From a bacterium (lineage in GTDB: Bacteria; Desulfobacterota; GWC2-55-46): a stretch of 7,222 bases of DNA. This document shows positions 1-6,218 of this stretch, piece by piece. The translations under genes and the position numbers were made by a program. The stretch is from contig SCQA01000175.1 of assembly GCA_004298725.1 (NCBI GenBank), positions 1-7,222 on the forward strand, read 5' to 3'. Below the pieces are notes generated by a model. That model saw nothing but the letters and a program-made list of their open reading frames with translations, had not been told where the DNA came from and ran no database searches. Each line of letters starts with the position of its first letter. Within the stretch, counting starts at the first letter, position 1.

Positions 1-13
1 GCTCTTCCGATCT
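1..13. other. Illumina adapter remnant at contig end
   Basis: The first 13 bases, GCTCTTCCGATCT, are exactly the 3' end of the standard Illumina adapter; the reverse complement AGATCGGAAGAGC is the usual trimming sequence. They lie at the very edge of the window and interrupt the response-regulator gene that reads leftward into them. This is therefore untrimmed adapter rather than genome, and genuine sequence starts at about base 14. Confidence 0.95.
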
Positions 14-377
14 TGAAGATAAGTTCTTCCGGTGCGAATGTTTTGGCAATAAGCCCTGCCGCGCCGAGTTTTTTCAGAGTGTCCGTTGCGTTCCAAGGCT
101 GTTCAATGCCCGTAACTACAAGGGCCGGGGGCTTGGCTCTGTGGCCGTTGTCGTGCATCCATTTCAAAACGCCGAAGCCGTCAAGCGAAGGCATTTGTAA
201 ATCAAGCAGAATCAGGTTCAACGCGCCTTTCGCGCTTATAATTTCATTTATCGCCTCTGTGCCGTCCTTTGCAAGGCGCACTTTGTGGCCTGCTTCAACA
301 ATGATGTCGCTGATTTTTGCTCGAAAGAAGGGGTCGTCATCCGCGATAAGTATTATTTTGGAATCTTTGGTTATCAT
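14..377 (-). CDS. Response regulator receiver-domain protein, 3' end missing
   Basis: This gene reads leftward off the contig, so only about 121 residues are genuine. The visible part is an almost complete CheY-like receiver domain. It has an N-terminal strand KIILIADDDP with the acidic pair at D14/D15 that binds Mg2+. The phosphoacceptor D59 lies in LILLDLQMPSLDGF, the switch threonine T89 in LVVTG, and the conserved lysine K112 in LIAKTF. All catalytic positions of a phosphorylatable receiver are present. I cannot tell whether this is a stand-alone CheY-type protein or the front of a larger regulator with an output domain. The ATG at 377 is chosen because the family core begins right after it; AAAGG lies about 14 nt upstream, a rather long spacing. 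The gene follows hemG on the same strand after a 233-nt gap, which probably contains its own promoter. Its partner kinase is not in the window. Confidence 0.9.
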
Positions 378-458
378 CCGGCAGTGTTATGCCTTTCGTG
401 TATTTATTAAGGCAGGCGGTAAAATACAATCCGGCCCGGTTTATGCGGCACCTGTAAG

Positions 459-489
459 TTTCCTATTAACTATGCCAGTTAATAAGAAA
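459..489. promoter_or_regulatory. Palindromic operator candidate upstream of the response regulator
   Basis: TATTAACT (464-471) and AGTTAATA (477-484) form a perfect 8-bp inverted repeat around a 5-nt centre. After one mismatch, four more pairs follow (459-462 with 486-489). No T-run follows on either strand, so it reads as a protein-binding dyad more than a terminator. It overlaps the candidate promoter for the leftward response-regulator gene. The binding protein is unknown. Confidence 0.4.
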
Positions 490-496
490 AAGTCAA
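469..496 (-). promoter_or_regulatory. Candidate sigma70 promoter for the response regulator
   Basis: On the minus strand a TTGACT -35 box (496-491) is followed after 16 bp by CATAGT (474-469), a four-of-six match to the -10 consensus. A transcript starting near 462 would have a leader of about 85 nt before the ATG at 377. The palindrome at 464-484 covers the spacer and -10 box, as expected for a repressible promoter. The -10 match is modest, so this is tentative. Confidence 0.35.
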
Positions 497-558
497 AGAT
501 AACGGCGCGTCGCGAGGGTGTTTTATAAGTGTTTTACGGTTTAAAATTTCTTTTGGAG

Positions 559-586
559 GGTTCGGGGCGGTTCGTTTATCGGTTCG
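559..586. repeat. Three spaced GGTTCG hexamers
   Basis: GGTTCG occurs at 559-564, 569-574 and 581-586, giving centre-to-centre spacings of 10 and 12 bp, about one helical turn each. The cluster lies just downstream of the hemG stop and about 180 bp upstream of the response-regulator start. Same-face spacing of a short direct repeat is typical of response-regulator or activator sites. Three hexamers could also arise by chance in GC-rich sequence. Confidence 0.3.
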
Positions 587-610
587 TCATTGACAAGTTG
601 CGCGGGCGTA

Positions 611-2041
611 TTACGCGCTAACGTGGTGGAGGGCTTTTTTAGCGGTTATTTCGGCGGTTCGGATGCTGTCCGGTATGCCTATGCCATGATACGCGCTTCC
701 GGTGAGGTACAACCCCGGGTGTTTCAAGAGTTTTTCTTCTATCAACTTGATCCGGCCTTCATGCCCTACGGTGTATTGCGGCATTGAATTAAACCATCTG
801 TAAATCCTCGTTATAACTGGTTCGGCTGTTATGCCCATAGTCTCTTTGAGTTCAATGCGGACCATCTTCAGCATTTCTTCGTCACTTAGGCTTACAAGGT
901 CCGCGTCTTTTGCGCCGCCGACAAAACAGCGTATGAGGACGGAATCGTCCGGAGCGCGGTATTTGAATTTAACGGATGTCCATGATGCGGCCATTATTTT
1001 TCTGCCTTCAGTCTTTGGCACGACAAAACCGAAGCCGTTTAGTGGGTGTTTTATATCCGCTTTTTTAAAACCGAGCGATATTGTCGCCGTGGATACGTAC
1101 GGTATGGTAAGAAGTTTTTCGGTAAGTTCCGAGTCGAAGCCCTTTAGCAGTTCCGCCGCAACGTATGCCGGAGAGCAGATGATTATCGAGTCCGCCTCCA
1201 TGCCGGAGCCGTCTTTAAGCGCAAGCGAGTAAAGGCCGTTTTTTTTGGCAACAGAGGCCACTGCGGTGTTTGTTTTAATATTAGTGTAGGGTGAGGCCGT
1301 CAAACGCGCCTGAAGCTCCGAGGTCAGCGTGGAGAGGCCGTTTTTCAGGGTTATGAACATGGTTGTCTTTTTTTGAGCGCTTTCTTGCGAAGGTTTGTGC
1401 GTTTTTTTAAGAAGTTCCATGCGCTTTATCATGCCGCGTATCAAGCTTCCGTGTTCCTGTTCAAGCGAGACAAACTTGGGAAAACTGCTTCTTACGCTCA
1501 TGGTATCCGGGTCCGCGGCGTGCACGCCAGCCACAAGCGGCTCGGCTATCTTGTCAAGCGCCTCTTTACCGAGCCTGCGTATGACGAAGCTTGAAAGGGT
1601 TTCGTCGCTGTCGTCTGTTTTTCTTGGTATGAAGTATTCCGCGGCCATGCGAAACTTGCCGCCGATTGAAATGAGGCTTGAAAACGCGAGCGGAAGTATT
1701 TTGGTCGGCACCATGAGTATGACGCCTTCCGGCAGTTCGCGGAGCGCCCCTCTTGAAAAAACAAAGGTTTTTTTATTTGTTTCGTTTGTGGTCAGAAGGC
1801 CGTCGCCGAGGCCGATGCGCTTACAAAGCTCCATTGCCCACGGCTTTTCAGATAAAAAGCAGTCCGGCCCGCCTTCGATGATGAAATCGCCGGAGCGCTC
1901 CGTTACGATGTTGCCGCCGAGGCGGTCATTTTTTTCAAGCAGGGTTATTTCAAGCGGAACGTCTTTTGGCTGATGTTCTCTCAGGCTGTAGGCGGTTGCA
2001 AGGCCGGAAATGCCGCCGCCGATTATTACGACTCGCTTCAT
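611..2041 (-). CDS. hemG: Oxygen-dependent (HemY-type) protoporphyrinogen/coproporphyrinogen oxidase
   Basis: This FAD flavoenzyme performs the six-electron oxidation of a porphyrinogen to a porphyrin, late in heme synthesis, using O2. The 476-residue length is normal for the family. The N-terminal dinucleotide-binding motif is VVIIGGGISGLATAYSL (G8, G10, G13), followed by LLEKNDRLGGNI and the family block FIIEGGPDCFL near residues 53-63. The C-terminal FAD-contacting block YLTGSAYHGIGIPDSI lies at about 445-460. The enzyme is unrelated to the flavodoxin-like HemG of E. coli; equivalent names are hemY and cgoX. The ATG at 2041 has AAAGGA just upstream and leads straight into the Rossmann strand. 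It is the last gene of the hemE-hemH-hemG run, 126 nt after hemH, with a structured intergenic region between. Whether its substrate is protoporphyrinogen or coproporphyrinogen cannot be settled from this window. Confidence 0.95.
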   Translation of the reverse strand: MKRVVIIGGGISGLATAYSLREHQPKDVPLEITLLEKNDRLGGNIVTERSGDFIIEGGPDCFLSEKPWAMELCKRIGLGDGLLTTNETNKKTFVFSRGALRELPEGVILMVPTKILPLAFSSLISIGGKFRMAAEYFIPRKTDDSDETLSSFVIRRLGKEALDKIAEPLVAGVHAADPDTMSVRSSFPKFVSLEQEHGSLIRGMIKRMELLKKTHKPSQESAQKKTTMFITLKNGLSTLTSELQARLTASPYTNIKTNTAVASVAKKNGLYSLALKDGSGMEADSIIICSPAYVAAELLKGFDSELTEKLLTIPYVSTATISLGFKKADIKHPLNGFGFVVPKTEGRKIMAASWTSVKFKYRAPDDSVLIRCFVGGAKDADLVSLSDEEMLKMVRIELKETMGITAEPVITRIYRWFNSMPQYTVGHEGRIKLIEEKLLKHPGLYLTGSAYHGIGIPDSIRTAEITAKKALHHVSA

Positions 2042-2071
2042 CTTGTCCTTTGGCGTTTCTGTTGGAAGTTT

Positions 2072-2132
2072 GTTAAAAAGCCTCTTTAACGGTTAAGCCG
2101 GTTTAACCCCTTTAACAGGAGAAAAACCGGCT
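2072..2132 (-). promoter_or_regulatory. Structured hemH-hemG intergenic RNA with competing hairpins
   Basis: In the operon transcript, AGCCGGUUU (2132-2124) pairs perfectly with AAACCGGCU (2104-2096). Inside it, after a symmetric UU/UU internal loop, CUCC pairs with GGGG, for 13 pairs in all. The 3' arm overlaps a second possible stem, GGUUAA (2108-2103) with UUAACC (2096-2091), so the two cannot form fully together. A third stem, GUUAAA (2090-2085) with UUUAAC (2077-2072), includes a U5 run. This could be partial terminator, attenuator or processing structure setting hemG expression relative to hemH. No known riboswitch consensus was recognised. Confidence 0.5.
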
Positions 2133-2167
2133 GAAGCCAATTTTAAGCGAAAGGAATACGCCGTGGT

Positions 2168-3103
2168 TTAATACGCGGGTTGTCCGCCGCCGCCGAATTT
2201 ATTTATAAGGCCGGCAAGCATGCCTATAAACTTCGCGTTGGTGTTAAGCGACGGTGTTCTTTCAAATATAAGGCCCTTTGACTCGGCGTAGCCTTTGAAT
2301 ATTACGTCAATGTCGTAGAGCGTTTCAATATGGTCTGCCACAAAGCCGAGAGGCACCACTATTACGCCTTTTTTGCCTGCGGCTTTAGCCGAGTCAATGA
2401 CGTTTTCAGTTTTAGGGCCAAGCCAATTAAGCGGGTTCGCGGCGCCTTGGCTCTGGTAACCTATTTTGTAATCAATCGGGAAGGCCTTGATAATTTCGTC
2501 AACCGACTGGATTACCTTCATTTCATACGCGTCTCCCTCAAGCGCGGCAAGGGGCAAGCTGTGGTTTGAAAATATGACAAGGGCGTCTTCTTTTTTCTGA
2601 AAGGAAGCGAGAGCGGCCTTGATGTTGTCAACCACGCAGGAGATAAAGTCTTCGTGTATGTGCCAGTTGGAAAGAAGCTGTATGCGCGGCGTTCCGCCAA
2701 GCGGCTTTAACGCTTCTTCAATGTCAGTAAGGTAGCCGCCGGTGGCCATGAACGACGTAAACGGCGACATTATAAAGCCCGTTGCCCTGTCAAAGCCGTC
2801 AGCTTTCATTTGGCTTATAGTATCTTTGATGTAAGGGTGCCAGTAGCGCATTCCCACGTAAACCTTATAGCAGTCGCCTTCGGAGTTAAGCACTGTTTCA
2901 AGCGCCTTTGCCTGGCTAAGGGTAATGTCTAAAAGCGGGGACTTGCCGCCGATCACTCTGTAGCGCTCTCTGATTTTGTCAATGAAGTCCTGGCCGAGTT
3001 CTTTGCGCTTTAAGATGTTCTTGATGAATGGCTCTACGTTGTCAAGCGAATCCGCTCCTCCGAATGCGAGCAGGATAATCGCTTTTTTTTCAGTGGTTGT
3101 CAT
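2168..3103 (-). CDS. hemH: Ferrochelatase
   Basis: The enzyme inserts Fe2+ into a porphyrin to give protoheme (or coproheme in the coproporphyrin-dependent pathway). The 311 residues match compact bacterial ferrochelatases, and there is no C-terminal [2Fe-2S] cysteine set. Visible blocks in order are AIILLAFGGADS at the N-terminus, MRYWHPYI (85-92), SPFTSFMATGGY (113-124), and the metal-site histidine H181 in FSNHSLP, where most relatives have Ala before the His. Next come YQSQGAANPLNWLGP (216-230) and GFVADHIETLYDID (253-266) with the conserved acidic residue E260. The QSxG...WLGP block recalls Bacillus-type enzymes. The ATG at 3103 has AAGGA about 9 nt upstream. The gene lies 35 nt after hemE on the same strand, so co-transcription is very likely. 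The end is an unusual GGGGQPAY tail. Confidence 0.96.
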   Translation of the reverse strand: MTTTEKKAIILLAFGGADSLDNVEPFIKNILKRKELGQDFIDKIRERYRVIGGKSPLLDITLSQAKALETVLNSEGDCYKVYVGMRYWHPYIKDTISQMKADGFDRATGFIMSPFTSFMATGGYLTDIEEALKPLGGTPRIQLLSNWHIHEDFISCVVDNIKAALASFQKKEDALVIFSNHSLPLAALEGDAYEMKVIQSVDEIIKAFPIDYKIGYQSQGAANPLNWLGPKTENVIDSAKAAGKKGVIVVPLGFVADHIETLYDIDVIFKGYAESKGLIFERTPSLNTNAKFIGMLAGLINKFGGGGQPAY

Positions 3104-3138
3104 CGTTTAATTCCTTGTTATTGTATTTTGCGCCGAAT

Positions 3139-4167
3139 TTATTTGGCGCTGTATTCGTGAACCGCGTCAACGACCGCTTTTACGTTGTCAACCGGAGTGC
3201 CGAGGATTATTCCGTGCCCTAAATTGAAGATATGTCCGGGCCTTCCGCCGGCCATGTCGATTATTTCCTTTACGCGCTTCTTAATTACTGAAACCGGCGC
3301 GAAGAGAATTACCGGGTCAAGGTTGCCCTGTATGGCTTTGTCGTGGCCGATAATCTTCCACGCGTCGTCAAGTCGCACCCGCCAGTCCACTCCGATTATG
3401 TCAGCGCCGGCTTCTTTTGCTATGTCAAGGTATGTGCCGGTGTTGGTGCTGAAGTTTATCAGCGGCACGCTCTTCGTTACGGATGAAATGACCTTTTTTG
3501 TGTACGGCAGGACGTAGTTTCTGTAGTCGTCCGGCCCGAGGCAACCTACCCAGCTGTCAAAAAGCTGAAGGCACTGGGCGCCTGCGTCAACCTGCGCGTT
3601 AAGATAGGCTATGATGACGTCGGATATTTTATTCATGAACAGGTGCCATGAGTCCGGGTCAGAGTACATGAGCGACTTGGTGTGGACGTAGTTTCTTGAG
3701 CCTTCGCCTTCGATTATATAGCTTGCGATTGTAAAAGGCGCGCCGGAGAAGCCTATTAACGGCACCTTTCCGTTCAATTCTTTTTTAACGAGCTTTATGG
3801 CCTCAAGCAAGAACGGAACGTCTTCAGCGGGGTTTATTATGCGTATGGCTTCAATGTCTTTTCTTGTTCTTACAGGGTTTTTTATGACAGGCCCTTCGTT
3901 CTTGGCGAACTCAAGCTGTATGCCCATGCCCGGAAGCGGAAGGAGTATGTCGGCAAAAATAATGGCCGCGTCGAGGTCGAATTTGCGTATGGGCTGAAGC
4001 GTCACTTCGCAGGCAATTTCCGGGTTGCGGCACATCTCCAGAAACGAATATTTTTCGCGTATTGCCATGTACTCTTTCATGTACCTGCCCGCCTGCCTCA
4101 TAAGCCACACCGGGGTGCGCTTAACCGGTACGCGTTTGCATGCCTTTAAAAAATCTTCTTTTACCAT
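3139..4167 (-). CDS. hemE: Uroporphyrinogen decarboxylase
   Basis: This cytoplasmic enzyme decarboxylates the four acetate side chains of uroporphyrinogen III to give coproporphyrinogen III, the common precursor for both heme branches. With the ATG at 4167 the protein is 342 residues, the usual size. Signature one, PVWLMRQAGRYM (19-30), carries the substrate arginines R24 and R28. The catalytic aspartate is D73 in FADILLPLPGMG, signature two is GFSGAPFTIASYIIEG (139-154) with Y150, LFDSWVG follows at 202-208, and the C-terminal histidine is H318 in FNLGHGIILGTP. A TTG at 4200 would add 11 residues, but AGGAG (4182-4178) lies inside that extension, 10 nt before the ATG, so the shorter form is preferred. 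It is the first gene of the heme operon and is divergent from the envelope operon. Confidence 0.96.
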   Translation of the reverse strand: MVKEDFLKACKRVPVKRTPVWLMRQAGRYMKEYMAIREKYSFLEMCRNPEIACEVTLQPIRKFDLDAAIIFADILLPLPGMGIQLEFAKNEGPVIKNPVRTRKDIEAIRIINPAEDVPFLLEAIKLVKKELNGKVPLIGFSGAPFTIASYIIEGEGSRNYVHTKSLMYSDPDSWHLFMNKISDVIIAYLNAQVDAGAQCLQLFDSWVGCLGPDDYRNYVLPYTKKVISSVTKSVPLINFSTNTGTYLDIAKEAGADIIGVDWRVRLDDAWKIIGHDKAIQGNLDPVILFAPVSVIKKRVKEIIDMAGGRPGHIFNLGHGIILGTPVDNVKAVVDAVHEYSAK

Positions 4168-4215
4168 TTTTAAGTTGCTCCTCTCTGTTAATGAAAACAA
4201 GTGTTAAGCAGACTA

Positions 4216-4248
4216 ATTATAATATATTAATGGCAATCTTGCCGTTAA
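4216..4248 (-). promoter_or_regulatory. hemE: hemE promoter -10 box with 22-bp operator-like dyad
   Basis: A perfect TATAAT on the minus strand (4221-4216) predicts a start near 4209 and a leader of about 41 nt before the hemE ATG. At 17-bp spacing the -35 position reads CGGCAA, a poor match. Instead a dyad occupies 4227-4248: TTAA, one mismatch, GGCAA, two bases, TTGCC, one mismatch, TTAA. It is centred near -28, between the -10 and -35 positions, which fits repressor binding. The regulator is unknown. Confidence 0.55.
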
Positions 4249-4427
4249 ATTAAGCGAATTTTAAATTATAGTTCTAAAGCTTGTATTTTTCAAGGATATT
4301 TTCACGTCATGGCGCTTGGCTTGCGTAAAGCGGTGTTTTTTAGTAGATTTTTTGATTACTGCGCCTGCTTCTGCGTTTTTAGCGGTTAACTTGAATATTC
4401 CTGTTTAATCAGCTCTTTCATGGAGTA

Positions 4428-4456
4428 TTGACAGACGCGTTTTTTTGTTTTATAAG
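4428..4456 (+). promoter_or_regulatory. Strong sigma70-type promoter of the PA2779 operon
   Basis: A perfect TTGACA (4428-4433) is followed by exactly 17 bp and TATAAG (4451-4456), five of six to consensus. The spacer contains a T-run. The predicted start is near 4463, giving a leader of about 79 nt to the ATG at 4542. No other candidate in this intergenic region is as good on the plus strand. Confidence 0.85.
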
Positions 4457-4528
4457 AACTGTATCCAGCATTGTTTAAAGAGGGCCGAAAAGAGCCGTAT
4501 ACGTACTCGGGAATAAATAAAAAAACAT

Positions 4529-4533
4529 GGAGG
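4529..4533 (+). promoter_or_regulatory. Ribosome binding site that fixes the PA2779 start
   Basis: GGAGG lies 8 nt before the ATG at 4542. An in-frame ATG at 4527 overlaps this Shine-Dalgarno and has only an A-run upstream, so the 4542 start, which gives a normal signal peptide, is preferred. Confidence 0.85.
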
Positions 4534-4541
4534 AACTCCGC

Positions 4542-4937
4542 ATGAATTGGATTAGAAGATGGGGTTTCAAGCAAGTGGCCGTAATCGTTATTTTTGGTCT
4601 TTTTATCATAGGCAGTGTGCCGTCGGAAAGTCTTGCGTACATGGTTGGCAACGGCGCGTCTAACCCCATTTCCTCAAGGGCCGAGGACATGGCGCGTCTT
4701 CAAAGGGTGCTGGAATCAAAGATAATCAGCAATAAGCTCTCGGAACACGGCTTTACCCAGGCAGAGGTAAAGACGCGCCTTGATAAATTATCGGATACCG
4801 AGCTTCACCAGTTTTCCTCTCAGGTTGATACGCTTTATCCGGGCGGAGACCTCGGCATAATTATAGCGTTGCTTGTTATCGTAGTGCTTCTTTTTATCAT
4901 CATGAAATTGTCCAACAAAAAGCTGGTATTACAGTAG
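4542..4937 (+). CDS. PA2779-family membrane-anchored periplasmic protein
   Basis: The 131-residue protein has no known biochemical function. Residues 1-10 are basic and 11-25 hydrophobic, with a likely signal-peptidase site after SLA (residue 32). A helical periplasmic stretch runs from about 48 to 98, including the family-like LSDTELHQF (83-91). Pro-Gly-Gly-Asp then stands at 100-103, immediately before a membrane segment (about 104-121) and the basic tail KLSNKK. Length, layout and the (P)GG-membrane-basic ending match the family named after Pseudomonas aeruginosa PA2779, which I recognise from memory. The stop is followed only 5 nt later by the C39-like peptidase, the same pairing as PA2779/PA2778. 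The two membrane-spanning ends mean that the mature form could be held by the C-terminal anchor with its body in the periplasm. Function as peptidase substrate or partner is an inference. Confidence 0.85.
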   Translation: MNWIRRWGFKQVAVIVIFGLFIIGSVPSESLAYMVGNGASNPISSRAEDMARLQRVLESKIISNKLSEHGFTQAEVKTRLDKLSDTELHQFSSQVDTLYPGGDLGIIIALLVIVVLLFIIMKLSNKKLVLQ

Positions 4938-4942
4938 TTGTT

Positions 4943-5524
4943 TTGAGCCACTTCGCTGGCGGAAAAACCGCGCCGCTTACGGCGTTTGTTATTTTGCTTC
5001 TCGCGCTTTACGCCTGCTCCGCGCCGGGACGCGGCGTTGTAATTAGCGATTTGCGCCAAAACCCCGGAGCCGGGCGCGTTATAGATAACGTGCCGTTTTT
5101 TCCGCAATCAGACTATATGTGCGGCCCTGCGGCGCTTGCAAGCGTAATGGGCTACTATGGCGGCAATGACGGCATCAGCGACGTCGCAAGACAAGTCTAT
5201 CAAGAAAGGCTTAAAGGCACATTGCCTATAGACCTTGCCATATATGCTAAAGAGAGGGGTTTTGAAGTAAATTATTATTCAGGCGGCCTTGACGATCTTA
5301 AAGAAAAGCTGTCGGCGGGCGTGCCGCTGATACTGTTTTTAAACCTCGGTTTTAAGTCGTACCCTGTAGGCCACTACATAACCGCGTTAGGTTACAATGA
5401 CAATTTAAAGGTCGTGCTCGCGCATTCAGGGATTGTAAAAGAAGATGTTTTTACATATAAAAAGCTTCTCGACGCGTGGCAAAAAACGGGTTTCGCGACA
5501 CTCCACTTAACGCCGAAAAAATGA
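4943..5524 (+). CDS. C39-like cysteine peptidase lipoprotein, PA2778 family
   Basis: The 193-residue protein begins with a lipoprotein signal ending in the lipobox LYAC (lipidated C25), so it should sit on the periplasmic face of an envelope membrane. The C39-type papain-like fold shows in VPFFPQSDYMCGPAALASV, with oxyanion glutamine Q55 and nucleophile C60, and in VGHYITALGYN, with catalytic histidine H144. The third catalytic position, usually Asp-Pro about 15-18 residues later, reads LAHSG (159-163) here. No ABC-transporter domain is present, so this is not a bacteriocin exporter. The start is TTG at 4943, 5 nt after the PA2779 stop, with no clear Shine-Dalgarno, suggesting translational coupling; no upstream ATG, GTG or TTG in this frame would work and any later start damages the signal peptide. 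P. aeruginosa PA2778 carries C-terminal TPRs; here those are encoded by the next gene. The substrate is unknown. Confidence 0.9.
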   Translation: MSHFAGGKTAPLTAFVILLLALYACSAPGRGVVISDLRQNPGAGRVIDNVPFFPQSDYMCGPAALASVMGYYGGNDGISDVARQVYQERLKGTLPIDLAIYAKERGFEVNYYSGGLDDLKEKLSAGVPLILFLNLGFKSYPVGHYITALGYNDNLKVVLAHSGIVKEDVFTYKKLLDAWQKTGFATLHLTPKK

Positions 5525-5557
5525 CTCCAACAAGGTCATAAGGGCCAAAGGCACGTC

Positions 5558-6184
5558 ATGAAAAACAGCGCCATATTAGCTGTAGCAGTCTCCGTTTCGT
5601 TTCTTTTGACGGCTTGCGCGCCGGTTTCAACCAGCGTAAAAAACGAGCAAGCCGCCCTCACAACCGATGAAAACGTCAAGTTAGCAAGCGTTTACGAAAC
5701 AAAGGGAGAGCTGGGGCTTGCCCTTAAGTTTTATAAGCTTGCGGTAGAGGAAAATAAAAACAGCGCGGACATTTACTTCGCGCTCGGCAACGTAAACCTT
5801 AAAATGAAGCTTTATAAAGACGCTGAAGACGCCTACAAAAAAGTCCTTGAGCTGAAGCCCGCAAGCCCCGCCGCGTATAACAACCTAAGTTGGCTGTACC
5901 TTCAAACCAACGAGCTTGGCAAGGCCGAGGAGGCCGCGAAAAAGGCCGTTAAATCCGGTCCGCATGAAATATACGCGTACCTTGACACGCTTGGCGTCGT
6001 GCAAATCCGCATGGGTAAGTTGACGGAGGCGGAAGAAAACCTCAAGGAGGCCGTAGCATTGATTCCGCCGGAAGAAAAAGAAGGCCTTAAGCAGATATTT
6101 AACCATCAGCTGGAACTTTACAAAAAAACTAACGACGAATCAAAAGCCTCGTCTGTCCAAAATAAATTAAATCAACTTAACTGA
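5558..6184 (+). CDS. TPR-repeat lipoprotein
   Basis: The 208-residue protein starts with a lipoprotein signal with lipobox LTAC (C20). A short linker leads into about four tetratricopeptide repeats at roughly 37-70, 71-104, 105-138 and 139-172. Each shows the expected small/aromatic pattern, for example IYFALGNVNLKMKLYKDAEDAYKKVLELKP and AYNNLSWLYLQTNE. A charged helical tail ends at residue 208. TPRs are protein-binding scaffolds, so it is likely an envelope-bound adaptor. AAAGG sits 6 nt before the ATG. The gene follows the C39-like peptidase by 33 nt and precedes the operon terminator. Its position suggests that it supplies in trans the TPR module that PA2778 carries in cis. A role in pilus or secretin assembly, common for TPR lipoproteins, is possible but has no support from the neighbours. 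Confidence 0.9.
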   Translation: MKNSAILAVAVSVSFLLTACAPVSTSVKNEQAALTTDENVKLASVYETKGELGLALKFYKLAVEENKNSADIYFALGNVNLKMKLYKDAEDAYKKVLELKPASPAAYNNLSWLYLQTNELGKAEEAAKKAVKSGPHEIYAYLDTLGVVQIRMGKLTEAEENLKEAVALIPPEEKEGLKQIFNHQLELYKKTNDESKASSVQNKLNQLN

Positions 6185-6218
6185 CGCGCTGAAAAAGAAT
6201 GATTTTATAAGCGCAAAC

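Larger units (their letters stand above)
4168..4541. other. Divergent intergenic region with back-to-back promoters
   Basis: This 374-nt AT-rich stretch separates the leftward heme operon from the rightward PA2779 operon. It holds the hemE Shine-Dalgarno and -10/dyad region near its left end and the strong rightward promoter at 4428-4456. The stretch from about 4250 to 4425 contains no gene or structure I can support beyond a doubtful 26-codon frame at 4309. The rightward leader of about 79 nt includes an 8-bp palindrome, CGTATACG, at 4496-4503. Confidence 0.7.

Noticed and set aside
600..618. GCGCG/CGCGC inverted repeat over the hemG stop as a terminator.
   Set aside because: Only five pairs and no T-run in the direction of transcription.
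1395..1973. Long open frame antisense to hemG.
   Set aside because: It lies opposite a clear HemY-type oxidase and its translation resembles no protein family.
4309..4389. A 26-codon frame with several cysteines upstream of the PA2779 promoter.
   Set aside because: AAGGA is 12 nt from the ATG, the length is near random expectation, and no family is recognisable.
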